DNA of 64,000 bases from Kitagawia praeruptora (GCA_037693485.1 CM075351.1:73186001-73250000); one strand, 5' to 3'; positions 46,187 to 57,770 are shown, counted from the stretch's first letter. Translations and numbers: made by a program. Notes: generated by a model not told the origin, from the sequence alone.

Positions 46187-47105
46187 TAGGGGGAGCAAAC
46201 CCCGGTTCGGTTCGGTTTTCGGGTAAAACCGGAACCGAAACCGCATGTCCTCGGTTTTAAAAATCGAAAACCGGAACCGCAACCGAACCATCGGTTTCGG
46301 TTTCGGTTTTAAAATCCCGGTTTCGGTTTTTATCGGTTCGGTTTCGGTTTTAAAACCGATTAAAATAAAAATAAGAAAGTATTAAAAATTAATTAAGAAA
46401 GTAGTTCTACCATAAAAATATAAATCGTCCAAATGTACTCATACAACAATTTTTAAAACTTGAAACAATAAAAAAAAAATGGCAGATATCCATTGTCCAG
46501 TGAGGCAGTGAGAGTGAGGCAGTAAGGTAGTCCACTTGAACTGTTGAAACACTCTGTTCAGAATGCAAAATCAATCACTCTTAAGCTGGTTCATAGCACT
46601 CTGAATCAGTCCAATAACACTGCATGTATTTTATTCTAGAAACATTGTTAGATTGACTAACAATCTAACACTAATAATCCAAAACCATACTTAATTATCA
46701 ATCTCCTGAAAATATCACTAATCACTTACTCCTCACTATAAATATTCCGTGTATTTGCCTATTTGGACTAATATCCTGATTCCTGACTCCTGAGGCCCAA
46801 ATATTTCACTACCTCTCTACTTTTGTGTGTATAATACTATAATGTATATATATATATATGTGTGTGTGTGACTAATTTTAAAAATATTTATAAAAAATAT
46901 AAATATTTATTTATATAAATAATCGGTTCGGTTTCGGTTTTTTCGGTTCGGTTTCCACCTAAAACCGGAACCGAAATATTAGAACGGTTCGGTTTTTCAA
47001 TTTTCGGTTTCGGTTTCGGGTTTTTTCGGTTTCGGTTTTTTTCGGTTCGGTTTTCCCCGGTTTCGGTTCGGTTTCGGTTTTATTTCGGTTTTTTGCTCAC
47101 CCCTA
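46187..47105. mobile_element. hAT-type MITE in NLP-C exon 1, TSD GTTGGAAC
   Basis: It begins TAGGGGGAGCAAACC and ends TTTGCTCACCCCTA, with perfect 8-bp duplications GTTGGAAC (46179–46186, 47106–47113). Sub-terminal CGGTTTCGGTTT repeats are in inverted arrangement. It has the same termini as the elements at 1295 and 2911. A TA/TG microsatellite is at about 46843–46870. Confidence 0.92.
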
Positions 47106-47209
47106 GTTGGAACTGTTAAAATTGGTGTAATGGAAATAGTTTCGAATTGCAACCAAGACGTTGGAGAGGTCAGGAAATTATGCGATTCTTTCAAGGTGTC
47201 ATTCAATCC

Positions 47210-47216
<7 letters not shown>

Positions 47217-47253
<37 letters not shown>
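47217..47253. repeat. (CT)n microsatellite in NLP-C intron 1
   Basis: An uninterrupted run of about 18 CT units, expanded from the short pyrimidine stretch in the same intron of NLP-B (about 40790–40806). Confidence 0.9.
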
Positions 47254-47257
<4 letters not shown>

Positions 47258-47550
47258 TCCAAGGTCAATGTTGGTTGTAACATGCCATTTCAATTGTGTT
47301 TTTGCAGGGTTTTGACTGCTCTTTTAGCTTCCCAAACATAAATGTAAGTCTTCTACATATTGTTCTTCTTACAAAAGAAATTGTTTGAATTTATTATTTA
47401 TATTTCGTTATCAGGTCCAACTGTCCAAGTATATTCAATCCCGGAAATCAATCACTTGTTGGAGATGGTGTGTCAAACATTCCGGTTACCTCTTACTCAA
47501 TACTGGCACTATGAGAACGGATTCTTCTCATTGGTACACCAGTTCAGTCA

Positions 47551-47988
47551 TATTGGTTTATCTCAGCAAACTACAACAGCAACTAGTTACAGCCAAAGTT
47601 GCTGTCAAGATGCAAAGTTGCTGTCAAGATGTCAAGATGCAAAGTTGCTGTCAAGATGCAAAGTTGCTGTCAAGGATGATGCAAAGTTGCTGTCAAGATG
47701 CAAACTTGCTGTCAAGGCTCAGCAAATACAAGCATCAAGTTACTGTCAAGTTAGTTAGTGCCAGCTGTTACATTCTACACCACAATCTGTTACATTCTGT
47801 TATAGATATTTTCTGTAACAAACTTTGTATATATATAGACAGTTAAAGTAGAGAGTAGAGTAGTCATAACAATGAGTTAGTAAGATTTGTATATATTGAT
47901 TTCTCTTCTTCATAGCAACATATATTCAGTTTATTCTTCATCAATGGCGTTTGAGCTTGAGTATTGTGAAAGTTTAGTAAAACTTATA
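47551..47988 (+). repeat. 5' LTR of the intact Copia (TA…TA ends)
   Basis: 438 bp. It contains tandem copies of a ~19-bp unit with core AAAGTTGCTGTCAAGATGC at about 47593–47720. TATATATA at about 47828–47836 is a candidate promoter TATA box. Confidence 0.95.
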
Positions 47989-48000
47989 TGGTATCAGAGC
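47989..48000 (+). promoter_or_regulatory. Primer binding site of the intact Copia
   Basis: TGGTATCAGAGC, initiator tRNA-Met type, immediately after the LTR with no gap. Confidence 0.95.
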
Positions 48001-48367
48001 ACCTGGCAACGGTTCCTCGTCATTTCCTTTACTTGATTTTGTATAGTTGATCGTCGTCTTCGAGCTTGTTTACTTTCCGCCATTAAATTTCCGCCATTAA
48101 AGCTTCATTCAAGCTTGTTCGATACAACTTTTATCTCAGGTGTTTTCGATCTTTAATCTTTCGTCTTGCTTATTGTCTAAACTGATTGTGTTCTTATTCT
48201 TCGATCTGTTCTTGTATGACATTTGATGAATTCATATCCTGTTATGACTTGAAGATCATTCTAGATCTTTTCATCTGAATTAGTACTCGAATTTGTTGTT
48301 TACTTCTTTGATCTTAAAACCAAATCATCTCTTTCATTTCTTGTTTTCGCTATTACTATTTTGATTC

Positions 48368-51300
48368 ATGGCGAATCGAAATAATCAAAGCAATCAAAAT
48401 CAAAACCAGAATGTTGTTCAAGATGTTAATAGTGTGTACTATATACATCCTTCGGATTCTTCTGCAAATCAGATTGTTTCTGTGAAGTTTAATGGAGAAG
48501 GTTTTAATAATTGGAAAAGGAGCATGATGCTTACTCTGTCGGCCAAGAACAAATTAGGTTTTGTCAATGGCACAATCTGTGTGCCTGAAACTACTTCTGC
48601 TCAGTATAAAGCATGGGAGCGTTGTAATGACTTAGTAATTTCATGGATTCTTTATAATTTGGATGAAAATATTGCTAGGAGTGTCTTGTTTCTGAAAACA
48701 GCAAGAGCTATATGGCAAGATTTAGAAGATAGATTTGGTTATGCATCAATGCCACAGATATCTTCATTGGAACATAAATTGGCTGAATTGCATCAAGGTG
48801 ATATGACTGTGTCTGAATTTTACACAAAGTTGAAGACTATTTGGGACAGTCTTGATGATACTTATCCATTGCCAACTTGCACTTGTTCTAATTGTACTTG
48901 TGATCTTACTGGAAGAATTCAGAAAATGCAACAGGAGAAACGTGTGCTTCAATTTTTGATGAAACTGAATGACAGGTTTTCTGCAGTTAGAGGGAGTATC
49001 TTGATGATGACACCTTTGTTAAATGTTACCCAAGCTTATAGATTGGTTGCACAAGAAGAAAATCACAAGGATATGTCTCAGGCTCAAAATGTTTCTCAAA
49101 ATGATAATCTGGCATTTGTTGCAGACAGAAGGAGATTTTCAGATGCAAATTCACAAGGAAACAGGTTTCAGACTCAAGGAAACAGATTTCAAGTTCAGAG
49201 ATCTCAGACTCAGTTTAATGCTGGAAATGGAAATGATGGAAATGATTACAGGAAGCCTAAAAACAACTACTACTGTACTCATTGCAAGATGAGTGGTCAT
49301 AGCATTGAGAGATGTTTCAAAATTCATGGTTTTCCACCTGGTTTCAAAAGCAACAGAGTTTCCAGAGTTGCAGCTTTATCTCAGAATTCTAATACCATGG
49401 ATGATAACAATGTTGATGATTTTAATGATCAAACAACTTCCATGTCTTCACTCTCAAATGATCAGTATAACCAACTGATTGACTTGCTAGCCAAACAGAA
49501 ATTGGTTGAATCTAATCACAATCAGGATCAAACTTCTGGACATGCTTTACTTGCAGGTAAAGTGTGTCTCATGTCATCTTTTAATCAGGAATGGTTCTTG
49601 GATAGTGGTGCTACTGACCACATCAGCCCAAACTTGACAGATTTTATCTCTTTTAAAGAGGTTCCAGATACTAATAATTCTATTACTATACCAGATGGCA
49701 GCAAAATTTCAGTCCTACATATTGGAACAGTTCTTTTAAATGATACCATTACTCTGACAAATGTGTTACATGTACCTGCTTTTCAGTACAGGTTATTGTC
49801 TGTTCACAAGCTTTGTCAAGACATGCAATCTAACATAATTTTTTCTGCTACTCAATGTAAACTTCAGGACCACTTTCAGAAATTGCCTCCTCTTCTTCTT
49901 GGTGAATTGCACAAAGGGCTATACACTGTTCCTCATAAAGGCTCACTTCCTGGTGCTAATTTCTTTCATTCTCAAGCTGCTCATCTCAGCATATCTACTG
50001 AATCCAAACTCTGGCATTTGCGAATGGGTCATTTGCCTTTCTCTCAATTGAAGCTACTTAGACCTTCATGTATTGTTAAAGATGATGTTGCAGAAACGAT
50101 TTGTCAAATTTGTCCTATGGCAAAGAAAACTAGAAATGCTTTTCCTATAAGTAGTATTAAAACTACTTCTGTTTTACAACTCTTACATGTGGATGTATGG
50201 GGGCCGTATAAAACCTTGAATCATAACAAATGTAATCAATTTGTTACCATTGTAGACGATTTCAGTCGGTATACATGGGTTCGTTTGATCAAGTATAAAT
50301 CAGAGGTCCCTGCAGTGGTGTCTTCTTTTATTCTTTATGCTGAAAAGCAATTGTCTACCAATGTTCTTAGCATACGTTCAGATAATGCTAAAGAATTTAC
50401 AGAAGGTTTTTTAAAGTCATTTCTTCAATCTAAGGGTATTATCCATCAAACAAGTTGCAGTTATACTCCTCAGCAAAACGGAGTTGTAGAACGCAAACAT
50501 CGTCATCTTTTAGAAACAGCTCGAGCTCTTCATTTCCATTCGAAATTACCTGATCATTTCTGGGGTGAGTCTATTCTCTGTGCTACCTATCTCATTAATC
50601 GTATGCCACTGAAAAGTATTTCATTTCACACTCCGTTCTTCAAACTATATAATATCAAACCAAGTTTGGAAAATCTCAGAGTATATGGTTGTTTATGCTA
50701 CATTTCGACATTGAAAGTCAATCGTTCTAAATTTTCACCTCGTGCAAAACCCTGTATTTTCATAGGCTATCCTGCTAATCAAAAGGCTTATAAAGTCCTA
50801 GATTTAACCACTTCAGAAATTCTTATTTCTCGAGATATAATTTTTTATGAACATCATTTTCCATATCAAATGCTTTCTCAATTGTCCTTAACAAAGAATC
50901 AATATGTTACTTCTACTTTCCTACCAACTTTTACAGAAGATATTACTTCAGCTCAGACTGATAATGTTTCACACACTTCATCTCCTGCTACTTCTACTTC
51001 TTCTTCTACATCCCACACTACACCTCAAACTACACCTCAAACTACACCTCAAACTACACCTCAAACTAGTTCAACCTCTTCTTCAGAAGACATCATAGTT
51101 CCAAGACATTCTACTCGTCCTAAAAAACCACCGTCTTATCTTACTTCTTATCATTGTAATCTTGCTGCTTTACCATCTACTCCACATTGGTGTAATTTGG
51201 TACAATATGATCATATGCCTGATTATCACAAGGCTTTTATTTCTCATCATCAATCTTTGATTGAGCCTACTAGTTATACTGAAGCAGCTTCTCAACCATT

Positions 51301-53029
51301 ATGGTCAGAAGCAATGTCAAAAGAAATCCAAGCTCTTACTGATAATAAGACTTGGGATCTTGTTGATTTACCCCCAGGGAAGAAAGCCATATCTTGTAAA
51401 TGGGTTTATAAAACTAAACTTCATGCAGATGGTACACTTGAACGTTGCAAAGCACGACTTGTTGCCAAAGGTTTCACTCAGCAATATGGCATCGATTATG
51501 AAGATACTTTTTCTCCTGTTATTAAAATGAGCTCAGTTCGTTGTTTAATTGCATTGGCAGCCAGTCGACAGTGGCCATTATTCCAACTGGATGTTAACAA
51601 CGCGTTTTTGCACGGAGACCTTTCTGAAGAAGTCTATATGAAGGTTCCTCCTGGTATCTCTCATAAACCAAATCAAGTTTGTAGACTACGAAAATCTCTA
51701 TACGGACTGAAACAGGCCTCACGAACTTGGTTTGAGAAACTTGTCAGTGAACTTATTTCTCTGGGATACTGTCAATCAAAGAACGACTATAGTTTGTTTA
51801 TCAAAAAGTCTCCCAGTAACATTACTATTGTTGCTGTGTATGTTGATGATATTATTGTTACTGGAGATTTTCCCACTGAAATTGAGCATCTTAAATCTCA
51901 TTTAGATCATACTTTTGGTATTAAAGATCTGGGCTTACTTCATTATTTTCTAGGCATTGAGGTGGGATATGTTACTAATGGCATTTTGCTTAGTCAAAAG
52001 AAGTTTACTGCTGATATTCTCAAGGATTGTGATTGTGATTTATCTAAATCTGCAGTAACTCCTCTTCCATTGCAGCTCAAATTGTCATCTACATCAGGTT
52101 CTTTATACCCTCACCCTGATCACTACCGTTCGCTTGTGGGAAAACTAAATTATCTCACTAATACACGACCAGATCTTTCATATGCTGTTCAAACTTTAAG
52201 TCAATATATGCAACAACCTCGTATTCCACACTATGAGGCTTTGTGTCATACTTTAAGGTATATTTCTCATACAATTGGCCAAGGTATTCTTCTCTGTGCT
52301 ACTGATAAACTCACACTTCAGGCTTTTTCAGACTCTGATTGGGCATCTTGTATAGATACTAGAAAGTCAGTCACTGGTTATATTATGCTCTTGGGTAATT
52401 CTCCCATTTCCTGGAAGTCTAAGAAACAATCAACTGTTTCACGATCTTCATCTGAGGCAGAATACCGTGCCATGGCTTCTGCAGCATCTGAAGTCACTTG
52501 GCTTGTTCGTTTACTAGAAGAACTTGGTGTTTCTTCTCTTAAACCAGTTACTTTACACTGTGATAACCAATCTGCTTTACATATTGCCAAGAACCCTGTT
52601 TTTCATGAACGAACGAAACACATAGAACTTGACTGCCATTTTACACGAGACAAGGTTCTTGAAGGTCTTCTCCAATTATCTTATTTGCCTACTACTCATC
52701 AGCTAGCTGACATTCTAACCAAGGTGTTACCTGCTCCACATTTTCGTGATCTGATATCCAAGCTAGGAATGTCGAAGCCTATACTAACATCTGCTTCTCC
52801 ATCTCCAAGCTTGAGGGGGGGTATTGGTTTATCTCAGCAAACTACAACAGCAACTAGTTACAGCCAAAGTTGCTGTCAAGATGCAAAGTTGCTGTCAAGA
52901 TGTCAAGATGCAAAGTTGCTGTCAAGATGCAAAGTTGCTGTCAAGGATGATGCAAAGTTGCTGTCAAGATGCAAACTTGCTGTCAAGGCTCAGCAAATAC
53001 AAGCATCAAGTTACTGTCAAGTTAGTTAG
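48368..53029 (+). CDS. Copia Gag-Pol polyprotein, 1,553 codons, extending into the 3' LTR
   Basis: ATG 48368 (MANRNNQSNQNQNQN). Domains by approximate residue: gag core 20–240 (YYIHPSDSS, FNNWKRSMMLTLSAKNKLGF); CCHC knuckle 303–316 (CTHCKMSGHSIERC); protease 412 (DSGATDH); pre-integrase 549 (WHLRMGH); integrase from 609 (DVWGP, VDDFSRYTW, RSDNAKEF, TPQQNGVVERKHRHL); low-complexity TTPQTTPQ repeats near 885; RT (KARLVAKGFTQQYGIDYEDTF; YVDDIIVTGD near 1157); RNase H (SDSDWAS near 1322, SSSEAEYRAM, LHCDNQSALHIA). All expected active-site motifs are present. Residues from about 1485 are encoded by the 3' LTR and form Cys-rich repeats (CCQDAKLLSRC). The gene is likely to encode active enzymes; the lineage within Copia was not assigned. 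Confidence 0.95.
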   Translation: MANRNNQSNQNQNQNVVQDVNSVYYIHPSDSSANQIVSVKFNGEGFNNWKRSMMLTLSAKNKLGFVNGTICVPETTSAQYKAWERCNDLVISWILYNLDENIARSVLFLKTARAIWQDLEDRFGYASMPQISSLEHKLAELHQGDMTVSEFYTKLKTIWDSLDDTYPLPTCTCSNCTCDLTGRIQKMQQEKRVLQFLMKLNDRFSAVRGSILMMTPLLNVTQAYRLVAQEENHKDMSQAQNVSQNDNLAFVADRRRFSDANSQGNRFQTQGNRFQVQRSQTQFNAGNGNDGNDYRKPKNNYYCTHCKMSGHSIERCFKIHGFPPGFKSNRVSRVAALSQNSNTMDDNNVDDFNDQTTSMSSLSNDQYNQLIDLLAKQKLVESNHNQDQTSGHALLAGKVCLMSSFNQEWFLDSGATDHISPNLTDFISFKEVPDTNNSITIPDGSKISVLHIGTVLLNDTITLTNVLHVPAFQYRLLSVHKLCQDMQSNIIFSATQCKLQDHFQKLPPLLLGELHKGLYTVPHKGSLPGANFFHSQAAHLSISTESKLWHLRMGHLPFSQLKLLRPSCIVKDDVAETICQICPMAKKTRNAFPISSIKTTSVLQLLHVDVWGPYKTLNHNKCNQFVTIVDDFSRYTWVRLIKYKSEVPAVVSSFILYAEKQLSTNVLSIRSDNAKEFTEGFLKSFLQSKGIIHQTSCSYTPQQNGVVERKHRHLLETARALHFHSKLPDHFWGESILCATYLINRMPLKSISFHTPFFKLYNIKPSLENLRVYGCLCYISTLKVNRSKFSPRAKPCIFIGYPANQKAYKVLDLTTSEILISRDIIFYEHHFPYQMLSQLSLTKNQYVTSTFLPTFTEDITSAQTDNVSHTSSPATSTSSSTSHTTPQTTPQTTPQTTPQTSSTSSSEDIIVPRHSTRPKKPPSYLTSYHCNLAALPSTPHWCNLVQYDHMPDYHKAFISHHQSLIEPTSYTEAASQPLWSEAMSKEIQALTDNKTWDLVDLPPGKKAISCKWVYKTKLHADGTLERCKARLVAKGFTQQYGIDYEDTFSPVIKMSSVRCLIALAASRQWPLFQLDVNNAFLHGDLSEEVYMKVPPGISHKPNQVCRLRKSLYGLKQASRTWFEKLVSELISLGYCQSKNDYSLFIKKSPSNITIVAVYVDDIIVTGDFPTEIEHLKSHLDHTFGIKDLGLLHYFLGIEVGYVTNGILLSQKKFTADILKDCDCDLSKSAVTPLPLQLKLSSTSGSLYPHPDHYRSLVGKLNYLTNTRPDLSYAVQTLSQYMQQPRIPHYEALCHTLRYISHTIGQGILLCATDKLTLQAFSDSDWASCIDTRKSVTGYIMLLGNSPISWKSKKQSTVSRSSSEAEYRAMASAASEVTWLVRLLEELGVSSLKPVTLHCDNQSALHIAKNPVFHERTKHIELDCHFTRDKVLEGLLQLSYLPTTHQLADILTKVLPAPHFRDLISKLGMSKPILTSASPSPSLRGGIGLSQQTTTATSYSQSCCQDAKLLSRCQDAKLLSRCKVAVKDDAKLLSRCKLAVKAQQIQASSYCQVS
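52808..52821 (+). promoter_or_regulatory. Polypurine tract of the intact Copia
   Basis: AGCTTGAGGGGGGG directly before the 3' LTR; it is also part of the coding frame. Confidence 0.8.
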
Positions 53030-53259
53030 TGCCAGCTGTTACATTCTACACCACAATCTGTTACATTCTGTTATAGATATTTTCTGTAACAAACTTTGTA
53101 TATATATAGACAGTTAAAGTAGAGAGTAGAGTAGTCATAACAATGAGTTAGTAAGATTTGTATATATTGATTTCTCTTCTTCATAGCAACATATATTCAG
53201 TTTATTCTTCATCAATGGCGTTTGAGCTTGAGTATTGTGAAAGTTTAGTAAAACTTATA
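52822..53259 (+). repeat. 3' LTR of the intact Copia
   Basis: 438 bp, same sequence as the 5' LTR by eye. The polyprotein stop codon (53027–53029) lies inside it. Confidence 0.95.
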
Positions 53260-55332
53260 AGTCATAAAGATTTTGAAAACTTAGCACCCTGTTATCAGTT
53301 CAAAGATGCTTGTTTCAACAAGGGCTCAGGTTTAGGTAAAGGCCCACTTACCAACTCATGTAAAGTACGTGTGGCCTTTTTCTGCAGGGATATAACAGCA
53401 TGCATTACTCAATACCCCTTTGCACATTATGCACGAAACTGCGGCTCAATTTCTTGTTTTTCAATATTCTTGTGGAGGTTTGCCCAACCTGGTGAAAAAT
53501 GGGCACTCGAGTTCTTTTTGCCTGCTCAAGAAATGGATAATTATTACCCACAAACCTTGTTGAATTCTATATGTGCTAAAATGAAGGAATGGCTTCCAAA
53601 TTGTGGGCTTGCTTCAGGAGAACATCTGGGGCAAGTGTTATCGGTCAAAGTTATCAACTCTTCTACTCATAATGAACCCGAGTTTTTCAAATTAGATCAA
53701 CCCGATGGCTCTCTTCCTCACCATGAAGGCTCAGAGTATACTCCACATTGAATTTGTTAAAAAATGGTACTGAACACAGGAGCAACTCAAATTCTTATGA
53801 AGAACCTGCCACAGGAAAAACGTCAAAAAGATTACCTGATCAAGTCACAGAGATCGTCTGTTGTTAGTTTGTGCCTTTTTGTTTTCCTCTATATTCTTCT
53901 ACTTTCTTTTCTTCTTTGTATAAGATAAAAATATATGTTGAACTAATAAATTTATTTACTTCGCAGTAGATGTATTAGAAGGAGAATCACATATCAAGTT
54001 TATTGAACCTCACTCTCTTGTTTCCCAACCTAAGAGACTTGTAGACATCGTAGAAAATGAGGGGAATATCATGGAGATCGAACATTCTGCTCTGGAAATG
54101 ACTTTAGAAGAGCCTTCAAAGCTCAAAAACCACACTGTGACTGCTGAGGGAGGTAACATAACCATCTGCTTTATTCTGGCGAAGCTACAGATCTGCATAT
54201 TGTATTAAACAAATAGACGCACATGAAATCTGTACCTTGTTTGCATTCGACCTGATTGGGAGCTGAATTTCCGTATTACTGGTGACTTCGCAGTAGATAA
54301 CCTGGTAGAACTGTCACCTGATGAAAACATTGAATATGCTATGACTCCTGCATCAAAACGATTGAAGAAATCTAAGATACCTTGTAATGTAGAAAATATT
54401 AGTAAGCAGTTTGGAAGACCACTAAAAGATGCAGCAGAGAGCTTCGGTGGTATGTTTTATTGCACTTATATCTTCCAGCTTACTTGATTCGTAAACAATT
54501 AATAACTGTTGAAATTTTATTACTCGAGTATGGCTGGGTATCTTATCTGAATTTTTCATTGTTTTAGTTAGTGTTTCGACATTCAAGCGCAGATGTAGAG
54601 TTGTTGGTATTTCATGGTGGCAACCTGGCAAGAGGAAAATAATTGGTGGTGAATCAGGGTACAAAAAGTTTTCTTCAGGCATACCTAATCTGCTGACTGA
54701 ATACACATGTTGTTACTAATGCAAGTCAGGACTTTAATACGATGACTGTAAAGGTCACATATAACACTGATAACATAAGGTTTCTCCTACCTAGTTCATC
54801 AGGAATTGCAGAATTGGAGAATAACGTGATTGAAAGGCTGCCCTTGGAGAGGAAAGGTTTTAGTCTCAAATATCAAGATGAATAGGGTGATTGGGTTTTA
54901 ATTGCTTGTGACAGGGACGTGCGGGAATGTACGAAAATATCAAAGATTATTGAGGAAAACAACAATCAAAATGTGTAAAAAAATACAATGTAAAACAATG
55001 CTCTCTTCTCTCTCCTCCCCTTCACACCCAACCCTAGCCGCATTCACCTAAAAAACATTCCCTTCCATTCTCTTTGTCTTCTTCCTCGATCTGCAGCTAC
55101 CTAAATCCGTGTCATTCTGGCATATTTCACTCACTACATCCTTGCATTTTAAATCAATCTTTACCAGTTCATTGCCTTAATCCCTATTTATGTCAACACT
55201 AAGATTAACTTAAGTATTTCCTAGTATTGCGTTTTTGAGCAAGAGTAGTTTTCTCTCCTTGTTTGTGAGAGTTTTGTTTTCTCTCCTCTCTTTCTCTGTT
55301 TCTTAGAGGTAGGAGGTCTGTGGGAGGCCGTA

Positions 55333-56090
55333 ATGGCGAGTGCTCAAGATGTGGATGAACAGATGGCGGCTCTGAACATCGAGGAGGAGGAGAACGAGAG
55401 CCTCATCTTCGAGGGAGATGTTGAAGAGACTACCAATAGATATGAATTATGCCTGGTGGGTCGGTTCTTAACGGAGAAAAGCTTGAATGTTCGTGCTATG
55501 AAGTCAAAGCTGGCCGATGTGTGGAAACCAACGATGGGTATAAACATAAGAGAACTGGAGTCAGGTATTTTCCTCTTTCAGTTTTATCATAAGGAAGATA
55601 TGCAGTGGGTGACTAGCGGAGGCCCGTGGTCTTTTGATAACGCTATGTTAGCTTTAGCGTCCATTCCAAATGGCGAAGACTCCACAAAAGTCCCTTTATC
55701 CCACATCATGGTGTGGATTCAGATTTACGATCTTCCATCTGCGTTCATGAATGAGAGTGTGGGGAGGCAGCTGGGTAACTTCTTTGGCGAGTTTGTTCAG
55801 TACGATGTGAAAAATAATGCTGCTATATGAAGGGAATTCATGAGGGTGAAAATATGTATGGATGTGAGGAAGCCTTTGAAGCGCAAAAAGAAAATCATGA
55901 GGAAGGACAAGTCAGAGGTTGTTGTTTCTTGTAAATATGAGAGGCTGGGGGAATTCTGTTTCTCATGTGGTCTAGTCACCCATACCGAGAGGTTCTGTAG
56001 AAGGTTCATTGACAGAAGAGGTGATGAGGGAGCTAGGGAATGGGGAAATTGGTTGAGGGCACCTCCGCGTAGACGGAAGGATGTCATGTT
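55333..56090 (+). pseudogene. LINE ORF1 (DUF4283 plus zinc knuckle)
   Basis: ATG 55333 (MASAQDVDEQMAALNIEEE). It has the DUF4283-type RNA-binding fold ELCLVGRFLTEKSLN, VTSGGPWSFDNAMLAL and WIQIYDLPSAFMNESVG. TGA at 55828–55830 sits where Trp is usual before REFMRVKICMDVRKPLKR. The plant LINE zinc knuckle CFSCGLVTHTERFC follows, ending WLRAPPRRR. One nonsense codon breaks the frame. Confidence 0.85.
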
Positions 56091-56096
56091 TATTGC

Positions 56097-57770
56097 ATGT
56101 CATGTTTTCTCCTTCCGAAGACGCTATGCCAAGAGATCGAAAGGATGATGAATGCCTATTGGTGGAGCTCAAATTCTGCAATTTCTAAAGGTGTTCGTTG
56201 GCTTGCTTGGGACAGAATGAGCATGACTAAGAAATAAGGAGGTATGGGCTTCCGTAACTTATATGGTTTTAATCTAGCGCTAATCGGAAAACACGTCTGG
56301 AATTTCATAGAAAACCCAGGTTCTCTTGTAGCAAGGGTTTACAAGGCCAGATACTTTCCAGATAGTCACATTTTGAGAGGAAACAAATGTAGGGGTTCGA
56401 GCTATATTTGGGAAGGCATTTGGGAAGCAAAGGAGGCTCTGGTGGAAGGCTATAGATGGGTTCTTGGAGATGGTGAGTCGATTAACATATGCACTGACCC
56501 TTGGCTGAGGTCAAAAGATGGTTTTCGGGTGGAGAGTAGACAGTACCCAGAAGAGGTATCTCGTAGTAAGGTTACTCAGTTCTTCGTACAAGGGGTAAAG
56601 GCTTGGGACACTGACAAATTATCCAGACATTTTGACCAATGTGATGTTAAGGCTATCACTGAAACTCGTATTCCGCAGTATAGTATAAATGACAGGTTGG
56701 CCTGGGTCCATTCGATAGATGGACAATACAATGTGCGAACGGGGTATAAGTATTGGCATACTCAAAACATTGGTAATGATGGAGTAATACAGTCAGATGG
56801 GTGGGGCAGAATTTGGAGGCTTCCTATCCCTCATAAAATAAAGGTTTTCCTCTGGCGTTTTTGCAGAAATACCATACCTGTCAGGAATAGACTAAGGCAT
56901 AAAGGGGTTCGTATTCCTATTGGGTGTCCTATGTGTGTAGGGGACGTTGAGCACTTGCTACACATCTTCTTTGACTGTCAGTTTGCACAGCAGTGTTGGT
57001 CCGCAGCTGGTATACAATTGCAGATGGAAGATGTTGAATATGCACCAGACTGGTTGGTGGAGAGGTTTAGCAGGGATACTCAGGATCAGTTGATTTTAAT
57101 TGCAAATGTTTTGTGGAGTATTTGGTTTGCCCGAAACAAGAGAGTGTGGGAACATGTTACGCTATCTCCTCAAGCTGCAGTATTGCTAATCTCAAAGCAT
57201 GATTCCGAATGGCGTGAGGTGTGGAAAAATAGGAGTAATGGAGTACAGGGTACAGGCTGAGTAATGCATAAACATGTTGTCAAGTGGAAAGCCCCAGAAG
57301 TAGGCAGCTTAAAACTAAATGTTGATGCATCGCTTATTGAAGGTGAGGCTCACTACACTCTTGGTATGGCTATTCGGGATCATAATGGTACATTTTTGCA
57401 AGGAAAAACCATGAAAATTGAGGGGCGTGTTTCTGTCTTGGAGGCGGAAACAGTGGGTGTGTTGAAAGCCTTGATCTGGTCTTCAGATTTTCCAGACAAA
57501 AACATCACTATAGAAACAGACTCGCTTCTAACAGTAAATGCTATCAAAAGGGCAGTCACGAATCGTCTTGAACTCGGTCACATTTTTCAGCAATGCAGAG
57601 AGCTTTTGGAAAATCGAAGAAGCCTTAAGTTAGACTTTGTTAAAAAACTAGCAAACAATGTAGCCCATGAAATGGCTAGGCTACCTTGTGAGTTGAATAG
57701 TTGCAATATTATCTCGTCTCCTCCTCAGTTTCTGTTGGAGACAATTTTGTATGACTCTTTGAGATCTTAA
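56097..57770 (+). pseudogene. LINE ORF2 remnant: RT tail, zf-RVT, RNase H
   Basis: The frame opens MSCFLLPKTLCQEIERMMNA, has a TAA at 56235–56237, then GGMGFRNLYGFNLALIGK and KARYFPDSHIL. The zf-RVT region reads WRLPIPHKIKVFLWRFC and CPMCVGDVEHLLHIFFDC. After a TGA at 57258–57260 the same frame continues with RNase H: KLNVDASL (Asp), EAETVGVLKAL (Glu), IETDSLLTVNAI (Asp) and NNVAHEMARL, where the last catalytic Asp is Glu. Confidence 0.85.

Larger units (their letters stand above)
47551..53259 (+). mobile_element. Full-length, apparently intact Copia retrotransposon
   Basis: Two 438-bp LTRs (47551–47988 and 52822–53259), identical as far as can be checked by eye, with target duplication AGTCA (47546–47550, 53260–53264). 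The termini are TATTGG…CTTATA, that is TA…TA instead of TG…CA. The PBS TGGTATCAGAGC directly follows the 5' LTR and a G-rich polypurine tract precedes the 3' LTR. One uninterrupted polyprotein ORF is present. NLP-B shows the empty site (CAGTCACACAGATTTTG). Identical LTRs and an open ORF imply a very recent insertion. Confidence 0.97.

Noticed and set aside
47590..47720. LTR tandem repeats as a CRISPR array
   Set aside because: The units are contiguous ~19-bp repeats without unique spacers, in a plant LTR.
47360..47758. 132-codon ORF joining NLP-C exon 3 to the Copia LTR
   Set aside because: It is a chance fusion at the insertion site; there is no reason to think it is expressed as a host gene.
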